From a virus, in the IMG/VR virus record IMGVR_UViG_3300047476_001057, positions 62,001 to 126,000 of that record: a stretch of DNA of 64,000 bases, one strand, 5' to 3'. Shown in pieces: positions 38,301-44,045 of the stretch; within the stretch, counting starts at the first letter, position 1, and every line of letters starts with the position of its first letter. A program made the position numbers and the translations under genes. Below the pieces are notes generated by a model that worked only from the letters and a program-made list of their open reading frames with translations, did no database searches and was not told where the DNA came from.

Positions 38301-38908
38301 GTACTGAAGCCGGTGAAGTAGCTATGGGATATTACAACGCCCTGATCCGTGGCTTGTATTACTATAAGTGGAACCTCTTTGCGGGTATGATTGGGAAAGA
38401 TGATAGTGTATCACCATTCTATGCAAAGAAAGCTTACTACGCTGTACGTGAGATGGTTCTTGCTTCTATGCTTTATGTACTGGGTACCTTCCTCAACTCT
38501 CTGGTAAAACGCATGGACGATGATGAGGATGACGCCATAGCTAAGAACATAGCTTACCAGCTCCTGGCTATTTATATAAAGACAGAACGTGAAACCCGTT
38601 CAATGGTACCGATGCCAGTAGTGGGATCTCTGGATGAATATATCAATCAGTTCACTGACTTTACCAACTTTGGTAGAGATATAACCAGGGTGGTTAAACT
38701 TACAGAGCATGGTCTTGCACTTGGTGCAGCCCAGGTATTTAACTCTGAGATGGTAGACAAAGCAGCGTACTACCAGAGACGTACTGGTATCTTTGACAAA
38801 GGAGATGCTAAGATTGTAAAAGACATCTATGACGTCTCAGGTTTCATGAATTTTTATGAACTTTATAATCCTGAAGTGAGGGTAGAAGATGCCTTCAAGA
38901 GAAGATAA
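32375..38908 (+). CDS. Giant virion protein with degenerate zincin and PD-(D/E)XK nuclease domains
   Basis: A 2177-residue protein after a 24-base gap. Residues about 225-350 parallel the HEAFH region of the preceding polymerase gene (RDGVIYL versus RDRVIYL), but the first His is replaced, giving EELLH at 242-246. Residues about 475-650 show the order of a RecB/Cas4-type PD-(D/E)XK nuclease: FGTFIHFV (H482), GRVDIM (D571), EIVDLKTKK (D585, K587) and QLGVYERL (Q631, Y635). Long coiled-coil helices cover roughly 750-1500. The C-terminal 250 residues include hydrophobic helices (REMVLASMLYVLGTFL) and resemble large polyvalent phage proteins. Likely packaged with the polymerase; the nuclease could attack host DNA or process phage DNA on entry. 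Confidence 0.65.
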   Translation: MACQVFRNPKREIVKVVAPNGQPSNLYKDILARPEMQGNKEAALDAWLVAYTDDFKKVHGDWEKSPKTFKGVLDSNGEPVYNLVLPGAVYNLSDVAEQFAYQQEELERNFRFTSGLTLMSRDKAQRIADWVAKNNKYNSVKVSIRGVNDGSKIMYAVDIAEKPLKEIYKLQSQQAIELQKARVNQVINRLAVKFPKLETRWIRPEDLDQKDHAIDVSTVRGFVRDGVIYLVEGRATESVAIEELLHPFIESLFQDNLALFTGLFNKGKERYSDLWKKIQGAYLDSRGFTEADRKKELVTRVLQQVLQEDMNNPEKSFQELKSLLQRFFNWLSELLQEVFDIRTDGNIMIQAYNLPTKISYEELSEIINTKNVQLSTAVANANSYNTDGEMDNQELNSSKDRKLARVEEQMDIVRKVIGDLKKAKGTDAKIATLEKVLVNLNKYRQIIQNDEYTVSVTNLTGGGEIDNQQAYNDFKEFGTFIHFVLENVQKMSVESGKKVTTILTREMFDMLADSYPGEFNIVNLDRNQMYEMSQEMISYLQFYITGGYTLLPEISVVGKDRNDRNIVGRVDIMAIAPNGQVEIVDLKTKKVYTNAQTGLIFNKPYPVATTEQTDTTFSNTRRSVYDSWDTQLGVYERLYAQEGIPVGRKSVLVLVYRGDMVDVTDVNTPGQFQFEYSGYEFVNYSSDQRQNGTDLEKLNYANTERKVKRAVPVAGEVSEETKTSKEPIIFNLKDEEYNRLLTNLESIAAEEIKKIEKSLSQLDENNENDKKLRDYYKTRRESIRKIQDSFKKETWEPAYKLTAIMQFMSDNTAAMKQTAQDIANIKDPVEKARKLDDLKNKAVAFNYFLSDIRELLINLNDERNDKAINLLDNIQANIDYTIGVFNELGFNYLVDVLKSSMSPQTLEKLNAERAESIDPLINHLKKKLEKLKDQKEQGGSGNTISYSIWQGLSNMARTIAKVPIDTKNEIEALEVRIKSLELRKQGINLDDKSVRQYIQGILDKNSLYYIGSDSTVLTDFIAASSNADLGISGFANHLKFIEVRAKQLYVNFMEKNKFQTLYDKFRKGKTDIDKINAPISEVRDVTEYNAEGQPIVKRYRSFVDPVTEEYKNVFKKYYNDMRMLNKQIRETGDIDQKKDLARQKAALVQAHKTWRLENSQMPYVDEIYELDKFLPEQFKQKRDELYEEREAILAQVGLNEEEKLSEEDLESLAEIEIQLRKLKQETIEQNASYQEYIEKMEKYYSYEPNVFFFERIKSSKQIEYADDPVAFKKWMELNTYKTPKQEYYDTLADLYDTLYNLLPNNEATQELREKQRTILRAYKRNGYVDTRFLSAEDIKLYEEIEQQLAEIREGSGSIMSGLSREEKDAVREIFDELNSMTATFVNPYYDRDYSSRIEALDQKLFIYNEAKRKSEAASGAEKAQLERETIQALENFYEEEKEFEAWYNMNHDNVYESKLLGKPLNPAPKAFNFVRLPSDPNMMEVKPSPKYSIRKLKEEAFNKKYQETVDGFPMPRGMKSVDGVVKIEQTSKWVNPRYEQLTKETDNFDFYTQFVGQFIKMQDQTYGRNLGYFFPGFEETSLQIYKEKGFTEGFKKNFEIFKQKNFSASSIFDYSINEIASGNDTMVRMKFNRPINLNEAEATVDGIGSVIRWYEEAFINQAVGEAQPLVSSTLSYLNNLYKQLDQSNIADKETRKANLKRVIDSYTFEYEKIIKGETKLNEGNMGKMGDTLLKGIGFTRLGFDIANQIGNYFSGNVQTFLGGHKTGQYNNKNLAKAKQQFYSQDGLMASLLRDANKMSGFTFMTKMYLYFNPAQADLKNAYDKTRSTGQRIGQGALDLQPAFWIQDKGEIEISSTIWLAMMDNRRVKLVAERNPDGTVKSYQVNPDGSVKTVPAYEAYRTNAEGEVVIRDDADWTKDDEKSLMSAIFSEIRRTQGNYASADKTRAERGILGRFLVFYRKYLLPFVLNRFGARRDSTEAGEVAMGYYNALIRGLYYYKWNLFAGMIGKDDSVSPFYAKKAYYAVREMVLASMLYVLGTFLNSLVKRMDDDEDDAIAKNIAYQLLAIYIKTERETRSMVPMPVVGSLDEYINQFTDFTNFGRDITRVVKLTEHGLALGAAQVFNSEMVDKAAYYQRRTGIFDKGDAKIVKDIYDVSGFMNFYELYNPEVRVEDAFKRR

Positions 38909-38911
38909 AAG

Positions 38912-38939
38912 AAAGGGGCTATTGAGTAGCCCCTTTTTT
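38912..38939 (+). terminator. Rho-independent terminator at the convergent junction
   Basis: AAAGGGGCT (38912-38920), loop ATTGAGT, AGCCCCTTT (38928-38936), continuing as a T run to 38939. It lies four bases after the stop of the last virion gene and overlaps the stop of the small minus-strand gene, so it ends the plus unit and, through its A-rich left flank, may work in both directions. Confidence 0.9.
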
Positions 38940-39110
38940 CTTTTTTAGAACAGTAATGGTTAGTAGTAATATACCTACACCAAACTCTATATCTATACCA
39001 TCATATTCACTTTCAGTCTTCATATCGAAGGTCTCATGCATAATGATGTTTAAACCTAGTAGCAACTGGTATTTTGGTAAAAATGATATACTGATGTTAT
39101 TTAATCCCAT
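38919..39110 (-). CDS. Small protein with C-terminal membrane segment
   Basis: A 63-residue reading frame. The start is ATG at 39110, two bases after the stop of the upstream gene; an earlier in-frame ATG at 39167 would overlap that gene by 55 bases. The C-terminus has a hydrophobic stretch (FGVGILLLTITVL) followed by four lysines, a tail-anchor pattern. Its stop lies inside the terminator stem. No family is recognised. The tight spacing supports it being the last gene of the minus-strand unit, but it is short and could be spurious. Confidence 0.5.
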   Translation of the reverse strand: MGLNNISISFLPKYQLLLGLNIIMHETFDMKTESEYDGIDIEFGVGILLLTITVLKKKKGATQ

Positions 39111-39112
39111 GT

Positions 39113-39547
39113 TTATTGTTTTTCTGTAGTAAATGGATGACGGCCTAGGTAGCAGTCTTGCTCCCATCCCATATGTCTTTTGAGACCGTTAATATAACTC
39201 TGTATGTTGGTTGCTCCCACAGGGTTGTGTGAGTGTACACATACAGACTTAAGTACTGTATTATTCTGCTGGACATATTCTCCCAGCCAGCGGGCACAGT
39301 CTAGCCCGGTCTTCTCTGTATATTTTTCATAGTCAGGATGCTGGTATCCTACCATAGCTACTTGGTTAAAGTAGTCATCCATGTGTTCCTTTGCCAGATC
39401 ATGGTCAAAGGATATGAGATCTGGTATTCCATTCTCTGTAATCCATGCTACAAACTCATCGTAGTTTCTTACAACATACCACGGTTCATAACCAGAGATT
39501 GTAGTCGTTGGAGTGCGGACATCATCCAGGTAGAGAGCTTTCTTCAT
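39113..39547 (-). CDS. Cyclic-phosphate processing receiver-domain protein (cREC_REC-like)
   Basis: A 144-residue receiver-like protein. The pattern LYLDDVRTP (residues 5-13), RNYDEF, ISFDHDLA (near 45-52), TGLDCARWL and VHSHNPVGATNI matches the family known as cyclic-phosphate processing receiver domain, which keeps the acidic pocket of response regulators but is predicted to act on cyclic phosphates in nucleotides or RNA ends. The start overlaps the upstream stop in an ATGA junction. In a phage it might repair RNA ends or remove a host cyclic nucleotide signal; neither is shown here. Confidence 0.7.
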   Translation of the reverse strand: MKKALYLDDVRTPTTTISGYEPWYVVRNYDEFVAWITENGIPDLISFDHDLAKEHMDDYFNQVAMVGYQHPDYEKYTEKTGLDCARWLGEYVQQNNTVLKSVCVHSHNPVGATNIQSYINGLKRHMGWEQDCYLGRHPFTTEKQ

Positions 39548-39927
39548 AACGGTAAGGGGTTTTCTATAAGGTCTATACGTCTTTTAAGTTCCAGGTTTTC
39601 CTGCTGCAGCTGGGTAATCTGTATCATGCAGTTCTCTGTCACATTAGCCAGGCACTTAAACGCCTGCTCGTGATCTACCAGGGATAAGTTGACACCATGC
39701 ATGGATATAATTTCACCTGCCAGGCGTACAGTTATCTGCAGGTTGTGTCCAGCGGTTAATGTTTCATAAAGACCAAGCTTACCAGAGAGGGTAAAGTCTG
39801 CAGACTTGTTGACACCATGAATCACTTGAATATCCAGGTTGTCTCCCAGCCAGGCTTTCATCTCATCATGAAGGAAGAACCTTGGTTTCTCCCCCGGCTT
39901 GTGGTCCTTCAGTATCTGGTCTATCAT
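39544..39927 (-). CDS. Unknown protein with C-terminal coiled coil
   Basis: A 127-residue protein with no recognised domain. The first 90 residues look like a small alpha/beta fold; the C-terminus (ITQLQQENLELKRRIDLIE) is a leucine-heptad coiled coil that suggests dimerisation. It joins the next gene by an ATGA overlap. Its first 21 codons overlap the end of the upstream DUF5522-like gene by 62 bases; a start at the internal ATG 39861 would avoid this but lose the segment GEKPRFFLHDE. Confidence 0.6.
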   Translation of the reverse strand: MIDQILKDHKPGEKPRFFLHDEMKAWLGDNLDIQVIHGVNKSADFTLSGKLGLYETLTAGHNLQITVRLAGEIISMHGVNLSLVDHEQAFKCLANVTENCMIQITQLQQENLELKRRIDLIENPLPL

Positions 39928-40081
39928 AAGGCGGTTCTAGTTTAGTATTTCCTTTGAGATGTGGTTTAGTGTACGGGCAATGACGGCATTTATTCCCACA
40001 GCAGGAACCACGCTTGACGTGGAACGCTGCTGTAAGAACTATCTTACTATCCTCTTTGTAGTAATCACTTGAAGTTTTCAT
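39866..40081 (-). CDS. DUF5522-like small Cys-rich protein
   Basis: A 71-residue protein from ATG 40081. The stretch HVKRGSCCGNKCRHCPY matches the DUF5522 pattern, common in Bacteroidota, where a CCGxxCRHCPY cluster probably binds a metal. An in-frame ATG at 40174 would place most of the N-terminus inside the dCTP deaminase gene, so the later start is preferred (17-base overlap). The 3' end overlaps the following gene by 62 bases. Function is unknown; likely acquired from a Bacteroidota host. Confidence 0.6.
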   Translation of the reverse strand: MKTSSDYYKEDSKIVLTAAFHVKRGSCCGNKCRHCPYTKPHLKGNTKLEPPYDRPDTEGPQAGGETKVLPS

Positions 40082-40601
40082 GATACTTTGATTCCTGAAC
40101 ACCGGATTGTCCATGATACTTACTTCCAGCTTTTTGGTCATAGGTCTCCAGGATCTCTCCTTCAACACGTGCAAACTCTACCTGGCAGATCTTCATATTG
40201 GGATAGACTATCACTGGTTTGGTAGCTACCAGTTCCAGGACCAGGCTTCCTTCAAAACCGGTGTCTATAAAGCCTGCTGTGACATGAATGAAGAGTCCCA
40301 GTCTTCCCAGTGAACTCTTGCCTTCTACCTTTGCACGAATGTTATTTTTTACACCAATGCGTTCATTACACGCATACAGATACACCTCACCCGGATGTAG
40401 TATGTATCCTTGTGGAGGAATAACAAACTCGTCTACTGGATTAGGTTGTCTTGGATCCAGTATATCACCAGTATAGCGTTTGAACTGTGGAGCCAGTGTA
40501 AGATCTACACTATTAGGATTTACATATTCATGGTTTAATGGATCAATGATGATGTTACCAGCAGCAATCTCTTGCAGAATAGTCTTATCACTTAGTATCA
40601 T
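40065..40601 (-). CDS. dcd: dCTP deaminase / dUTPase-family protein
   Basis: A 178-residue trimeric dUTPase-superfamily protein. GKSSLGRLGLFIHVTAGFID (residues about 93-112) followed by GFEGSLVLEL holds the phosphate-binding SSxGR and the active-site segment with the catalytic Glu typical of dCTP deaminase; KYHGQSG near the C-terminus is the mobile lid. It makes dUMP precursors from dCTP, feeding the ThyX protein encoded nearby. The start at 40601 overlaps the end of a small membrane protein gene by 14 bases. Whether it is mono- or bifunctional (deaminase plus dUTPase) cannot be told by eye. Confidence 0.88.
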   Translation of the reverse strand: MILSDKTILQEIAAGNIIIDPLNHEYVNPNSVDLTLAPQFKRYTGDILDPRQPNPVDEFVIPPQGYILHPGEVYLYACNERIGVKNNIRAKVEGKSSLGRLGLFIHVTAGFIDTGFEGSLVLELVATKPVIVYPNMKICQVEFARVEGEILETYDQKAGSKYHGQSGVQESKYHENFK

Positions 40602-40767
40602 TTTTCAAACGTTTTAAGATGTCTTCAATAACAGCTTCCATCCAGAAGCCAAATGCAACTACAGCAAGTACACCCCATGCCATGGCAGTGGTACCACATA
40701 GATAGTAATCATACGCAGCAGCTGCTCCGTAGATGATAAACAATAAGATCATGAGCTTTCTTTTCAT
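40588..40767 (-). CDS. Small two-segment membrane protein
   Basis: A 59-residue frame from ATG 40767, which overlaps the stop of the upstream gene as ATGA, and ending 14 bases inside the deaminase gene. It has two hydrophobic segments, LMILLFIIYGAAAAYDYYL near the start and AMAWGVLAVVAFGFW in the middle, and a charged tail ending KRLKNDTK. The tight spacing on both sides fills an otherwise empty 160-base gap, which supports it. No family is recognised. Confidence 0.65.
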   Translation of the reverse strand: MKRKLMILLFIIYGAAAAYDYYLCGTTAMAWGVLAVVAFGFWMEAVIEDILKRLKNDTK

Positions 40768-41009
40768 AGCCAGTACTTTTTTTCTAAGGGTTTAAAAGAG
40801 AATATCATCCTATCATAAGAAGGAAGCTTGCTGTAGTTATTTACTTCTTCAAAGATGTCTTTGTCTAGATTAGCCATTGACTGATCGTAGTCTTCTTGAA
40901 TAATCTGCCTTCTAAATCTGGCTACTTTACTGTTTCTAAAGCTTATAAAAAGACATATTGCAGCAAGAATCATGGTTACACTTAGAAGTATGATATCACT
41001 TGTTGTCAT
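40764..41009 (-). CDS. Small membrane-anchored protein
   Basis: An 81-residue protein from ATG 41009 (an in-frame ATG at 41063 lies deeper within thyX and is unlikely). The N-terminus is one transmembrane helix (IILLSVTMILAAICLFISF) followed by a basic and then acidic cytoplasmic tail. It overlaps the end of thyX by 14 bases and the next gene by four. With its neighbour it forms a pair of small membrane proteins between thyX and dcd; the role is unknown. Confidence 0.65.
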   Translation of the reverse strand: MTTSDIILLSVTMILAAICLFISFRNSKVARFRRQIIQEDYDQSMANLDKDIFEEVNNYSKLPSYDRMIFSFKPLEKKYWL

Positions 41010-41658
41010 AACCAAAAGCTTTGAGTGAGTGTTCAAAAGGATTACCGGGAATGTCTTGTACAAGCTGCAACATTTGCTGGGCTACCTCTCTTACTTCAAG
41101 CTGTGCATGCTCAGAGTTTCTGAGACCCTGAAAGTGCATAAAGCTTCTGAAGTTAAACTGTACGTCAGCTGCTATCTGTGAGTTGTAGGTCTTAAAGAAC
41201 CTGGCGGATTCTTTGGCACGCTTGCGTCCTAGGATAGGTGTAAGCTCTTCCAGGCAGGCGTGATACATAGCATTACCCTGCATAGTGTAACCTTCCAGCA
41301 TGTAAACCCATTGCTTTAATATTTTATCCGGTCCCTGGGTTTCATGACCCATGCTCCAGTCTACAGGAACATAGAACTTATCTTCTTTAAGTTCTTTGTA
41401 GCGGGCAGACTCTGCATTGACACTAAGTCCAATACGATGTTTGATTAGATGGATGTGGGTAGCAATATCTGTGTTGACTAAAAAGTGTAAACTGCTTTTT
41501 TCAAAAGGAGTATGGTGTCCGTCTTTAGCTAGCATCTCTAATAGTTTAGGCATGCGGTCTTTCTTGGCATCATAGTCCCTGGAGGTAGAGGTCCATGCAG
41601 ACATCGCGTGTTCCTTGTCTCCCCCGTAGTATCCTAATAGTTCTACTGAGTTATTCAT
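40996..41658 (-). CDS. thyX: FAD-dependent thymidylate synthase
   Basis: A 220-residue ThyX. The signature appears as KHRIGLSVNAESARY at residues 73-87, a variant of the RHRx7S motif with Lys in place of the first Arg and one extra residue, a form I recall from other phages. It converts dUMP to dTMP using methylenetetrahydrofolate, NADPH and FAD. Upstream HTPFEKSSLHFLV and downstream LRNSEHAQLEVREVA are also typical of the family. It lies with dcd and the dNMP kinase, so the block makes thymidine nucleotides for phage replication. It overlaps the HAD-like gene by eight bases. Confidence 0.92.
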   Translation of the reverse strand: MNNSVELLGYYGGDKEHAMSAWTSTSRDYDAKKDRMPKLLEMLAKDGHHTPFEKSSLHFLVNTDIATHIHLIKHRIGLSVNAESARYKELKEDKFYVPVDWSMGHETQGPDKILKQWVYMLEGYTMQGNAMYHACLEELTPILGRKRAKESARFFKTYNSQIAADVQFNFRSFMHFQGLRNSEHAQLEVREVAQQMLQLVQDIPGNPFEHSLKAFGYDNK

Positions 41659-42112
41659 TGGTCATTGTAGTTTGGTGAGTGTCGATCCAGGCTTGTATGA
41701 GCCGGTCACATTTTTCTTTCCAAGTGTTGGACTGAACCTGTATCATGGGTACAGAACATCCACTAGCTTTAGCTTTGGAGAACTCTTCTGGATTATCATC
41801 CAGGTGCCACACGAACTTGGTCCCGTCTAAGTAGGTGTACTTCCACTCCATGCATGTAAAGCGTACATGATGCTTGGGTATGCCGAGTTTCTCTGCTACA
41901 CCCCATACGTTAAAGTTGGGATCTCCATTGTGATTATCATAAATGAGGGCCCACTCTGCATCCGGGAACTTGTGGATCCACTTGTGCACGTGGTTGGCAT
42001 CATAACGTGTGGTAACAATCCACACTTCTATACCTCTTTTTATAAGTGACTTGGCATAGTCCTGGACGTCTTCAAACTCCAGAGTGCCATCAAAATCAAA
42101 ACTTACTTTCAT
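41651..42112 (-). CDS. HAD-superfamily phosphatase-like protein
   Basis: A 153-residue protein opening with MKVSFDFDGTL, the DxDGT nucleophile motif of the HAD superfamily (Asp6 nucleophile, Asp8 acid/base). IVTTRYD (near 32-38) is motif II with a Thr, and WHLDDNPEEF near residue 103 is the acidic motif IV. It probably removes a phosphate from a nucleotide or polynucleotide end, but the substrate is open. The gene starts after an 87-base gap and is the first of a tightly overlapping run ending at 38.9 kb. Confidence 0.8.
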   Translation of the reverse strand: MKVSFDFDGTLEFEDVQDYAKSLIKRGIEVWIVTTRYDANHVHKWIHKFPDAEWALIYDNHNGDPNFNVWGVAEKLGIPKHHVRFTCMEWKYTYLDGTKFVWHLDDNPEEFSKAKASGCSVPMIQVQSNTWKEKCDRLIQAWIDTHQTTMTNE

Positions 42113-42199
42113 ATAGTCTGGATTAAAAACATCAGTATATTATACCATAAGTACATGGTAATACAAAAGATTGCAACCCAGGTTACTATAAAAGTCCAG
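42113..42199 (-). promoter_or_regulatory. Upstream gap with possible promoter
   Basis: This 87-base gap precedes the run from the HAD-like gene down to 38.9 kb. On the minus strand it reads TATGGTATAATATACTGATG, with a near-palindromic TATAATATA core about 35 bases before the start. There is no TAnnTTTG element. A 15-codon hydrophobic frame (42111-42158) ending in an ATATGA overlap with the HAD start is also present but too short to claim. Confidence 0.3.
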
Positions 42200-42484
42200 T
42201 TATAGTTTTTCATAGAGTAGGGTCTTTTTGTTACACTGATTAATTCTGTCTAAGTCTCCTTCTTTAATAGCTGAAAGTCTTAAGGCTGCTTCCAATTGAA
42301 TAAGAGGACAGTAAGCCCTTGCTTTTTTAACACAGGTGTGTTGAACAAGAGCAGCACTGATACCAAGCTTGTTAGCTGCTTTTTTATAGTTTTCAAAAAC
42401 AGCTATCAACTGTTTCTTTTCAGGATCATACACTTTAACACAAGTGTTATCACCAATTTGGTTTACAGTAATTTTTTGATACAT
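42200..42484 (-). CDS. Small protein with possible helix-turn-helix (NUMOD/IENR-like)
   Basis: A 94-residue protein. Residues about 32-50 (NYKKAANKLGISAALVQHT) look like the helix-turn-helix modules found in NUMOD1/IENR1 repeats, which read DNA or accompany homing endonucleases; here no nuclease domain is attached. It stands alone between two gaps, so it may have its own promoter, and a small DNA-binding regulator is one reading. The first 30 residues form beta strands (KITVNQIGDNTCVKVYDP). Confidence in the gene is good, in the fold modest. Confidence 0.65.
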   Translation of the reverse strand: MYQKITVNQIGDNTCVKVYDPEKKQLIAVFENYKKAANKLGISAALVQHTCVKKARAYCPLIQLEAALRLSAIKEGDLDRINQCNKKTLLYEKL

Positions 42485-42533
42485 ATTGTACAGATTAATG
42501 TCCGGTAAAGTTAGAGAACTTTTTCCACATCTA

Positions 42534-42541
42534 CAAATAGA
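42534..42541 (-). promoter_or_regulatory. Weak Bacteroidota-type -7 element
   Basis: Minus strand TCTATTTG followed by TAGATG; it differs from TAnnTTTG at one position but shares the following TAGA with the better sites at 49839 and 52992. It begins inside the right stem of a hairpin and lies about 50 bases before the start at 42484. Confidence 0.3.
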
Positions 42542-42570
42542 AAGTGGAGAACTTATTGTTCCCCACTTTC
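42540..42570 (-). terminator. Hairpin with stop codon in its loop; possible terminator
   Basis: On the minus strand GAAAGTGGGGAAC, loop AATAA, GTTCTCCACTTTC: 12 of 13 positions pair. The TAA stop of the upstream gene (42553-42555) lies within the loop. Only a short U-poor tract (TATTTG) follows, so termination would be weak; it may instead protect the 3' end. Confidence 0.5.
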
Positions 42571-42780
42571 CCAGTATATTTTTCTGACCTTATGCCCTAG
42601 CTCAAAGTCATTAGATGTTTCTTTAACTACCTGTACAGGTACCTGTATGGTCTTGGTCTTATTGGTGTAACATTCTATACATAATTGACCGACACCTTCT
42701 ATATATCCGTACCGCATATCAATATGGTCCGTAAAGTCATAAAGGGTCTCGTTGCCACACATGACACAACAATCTTTCAT
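42553..42780 (-). CDS. Small zinc-ribbon-like protein
   Basis: A 75-residue protein with CCVMCGNETLYDF at the start (C4, C5, C8) and LCIECYTN near residues 33-40, giving two CxxC pairs spaced like a small zinc ribbon. A charged beta-rich tail follows and ends in the hairpin at 42540-42570. It is 12 bases downstream of the previous gene. No specific family is recognised; nucleic-acid or protein binding is possible. Confidence 0.65.
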   Translation of the reverse strand: MKDCCVMCGNETLYDFTDHIDMRYGYIEGVGQLCIECYTNKTKTIQVPVQVVKETSNDFELGHKVRKIYWESGEQ

Positions 42781-42792
42781 AGGTATTGATTT

Positions 42793-43038
42793 TTAGAGGT
42801 TTACAACATGGGCTGCTTCTCTAAACCTTTCTTGAAGGTCTTCCCAATAGCCCGGTTCATCATTATACCGATTACAAACTGTAACCAGTTCAGGGAAACC
42901 CAGAGCAACTTTAGCCCTGGTAAGTCTATCTAGTTTGAATATAGCATCTATAAGTGCAGTGTATCCGCTGCCAGCCATTCCTTTCTTGTAGAATATGAAC
43001 AGCTCTTCGGCTTGTGTAATAACAGGTTTAGTTGCCAT
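42793..43038 (-). CDS. Unknown small helical protein
   Basis: An 81-residue protein from ATG 43038, which overlaps the upstream stop by 11 bases. Longer readings from upstream ATGs run through the other gene and are rejected. The sequence is helical with two conserved-looking parts (AEELFIFYKKGMAGSGYTAL; YWEDLQERFREA). No family recognised; it sits with other small genes next to a metallophosphoesterase. Confidence 0.6.
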   Translation of the reverse strand: MATKPVITQAEELFIFYKKGMAGSGYTALIDAIFKLDRLTRAKVALGFPELVTVCNRYNDEPGYWEDLQERFREAAHVVNL

Positions 43039-43252
43039 ATAAATCAAGTTGATCTGCCATTGATCGGATTGTTCTACCCAGCATCTTAGCCAGGTTCTTA
43101 ACTGCTTCTGGATCCAGGCTATTAAGCCATTGATCCTGCTTTTGTTCAGGACAGTCTTCAAAGCAGGTAGGTTCTCTGCGTTCATCTTCATCAAACTTGT
43201 GGAAGATGTAGATGCCGCTGATGTTGCGTCTGTTTACATGTTCTATGCTCAT
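43028..43252 (-). CDS. Unknown small acidic protein
   Basis: A 74-residue protein starting in an ATGA overlap with the metallophosphoesterase gene. It is charged, with CFEDCPEQKQ in the middle and a helical C-terminus (PEAVKNLAKMLGRTI). No known domain. Its overlaps on both sides indicate that it is translated with its neighbours. Confidence 0.6.
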   Translation of the reverse strand: MSIEHVNRRNISGIYIFHKFDEDERREPTCFEDCPEQKQDQWLNSLDPEAVKNLAKMLGRTIRSMADQLDLYGN

Positions 43253-44043
43253 AGTGTAATAATGTTTCCGTGTGAAGTAAGTCCAAGGTCAAACCTGCCG
43301 TCATAGACACAAGCTGCATTGGAATAAATAGTAGAGACTTTAGAGTAGTGAGCTACTCCCTGGTTAGTATCTACACCATCCATATTATGAATGTGACCGA
43401 ATGCTACAAGCTTGAGTGTATCTTTAAGTGCCCAGCAGCGTTTCATCAGTGCAGAGCATCCGCACATTTCTAGTTCACCATCTCGATTAAAACTCAGGTC
43501 ACGTACACCTTTAGGTGGACCATGTGTAATGAGAACATCAGTGTCTTCTGGTATCTGTTGCCAGACCAGGTTGATCTTCTCCCGCTTTTTCATAAAAGCC
43601 CATTGACCAAATGTAGGTGTGATGGGAGAACCCCAAAACTTGATGCCGTCAATAGTAGTAGATGCATTCTCCAGGTATATAATACCTGCAGCATGAAAGT
43701 CTCCAGGTGTAACCATACGTCTCTCTATAGAGGTGTCATGGTTACCTGCTACATAGATCTTGTGTTTTACAGGTATAGACTCATACCAGGCAATAAAGTT
43801 TCTGACTTCAGGTTCATTGCGGTAGGGGTCCATCCAGTTGGAGCAGTCTCCTGAATGAATGACTACATCTATACCTTCAAAACGTTCATTAGGAAACATA
43901 CCATGAAAACCATGGGTATCTGAGATGTGAAGAATCTTCATAGTTGGTTTTTTTTCTATAAGGTTGGATACCAGGTTTTCAAAGACCTGATTGGTTTCAT
44001 ACCTGGATCTGACATAATCAGCCAGGCGTTCTACAGGTGTCAT
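43249..44043 (-). CDS. Calcineurin-like metallophosphoesterase
   Basis: A 264-residue protein with the full motif set: SDTHG (residues 41-45), SGDCS (64-68), GNHD (near 100), THGPP (near 173) and GHIH (near 216). These bind two metal ions for phosphoester hydrolysis. The first 34 residues form a helical extension before the usual start MKILHISDTHG; the ATG at 43941 also has a good context (CCAACTATG) and may be an alternative start giving a standard-length enzyme. It is the second metallophosphoesterase in the window and not closely similar to the first. Substrate unknown; nucleic-acid or cyclic nucleotide are options. Confidence 0.85.
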   Translation of the reverse strand: MTPVERLADYVRSRYETNQVFENLVSNLIEKKPTMKILHISDTHGFHGMFPNERFEGIDVVIHSGDCSNWMDPYRNEPEVRNFIAWYESIPVKHKIYVAGNHDTSIERRMVTPGDFHAAGIIYLENASTTIDGIKFWGSPITPTFGQWAFMKKREKINLVWQQIPEDTDVLITHGPPKGVRDLSFNRDGELEMCGCSALMKRCWALKDTLKLVAFGHIHNMDGVDTNQGVAHYSKVSTIYSNAACVYDGRFDLGLTSHGNIITL

Positions 44044-44045
44044 AG

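Noticed and set aside
42113-42199. 15-codon hydrophobic frame overlapping the HAD gene start
   Set aside because: Too short to separate from chance, and it contains the probable promoter core TATAATATA.
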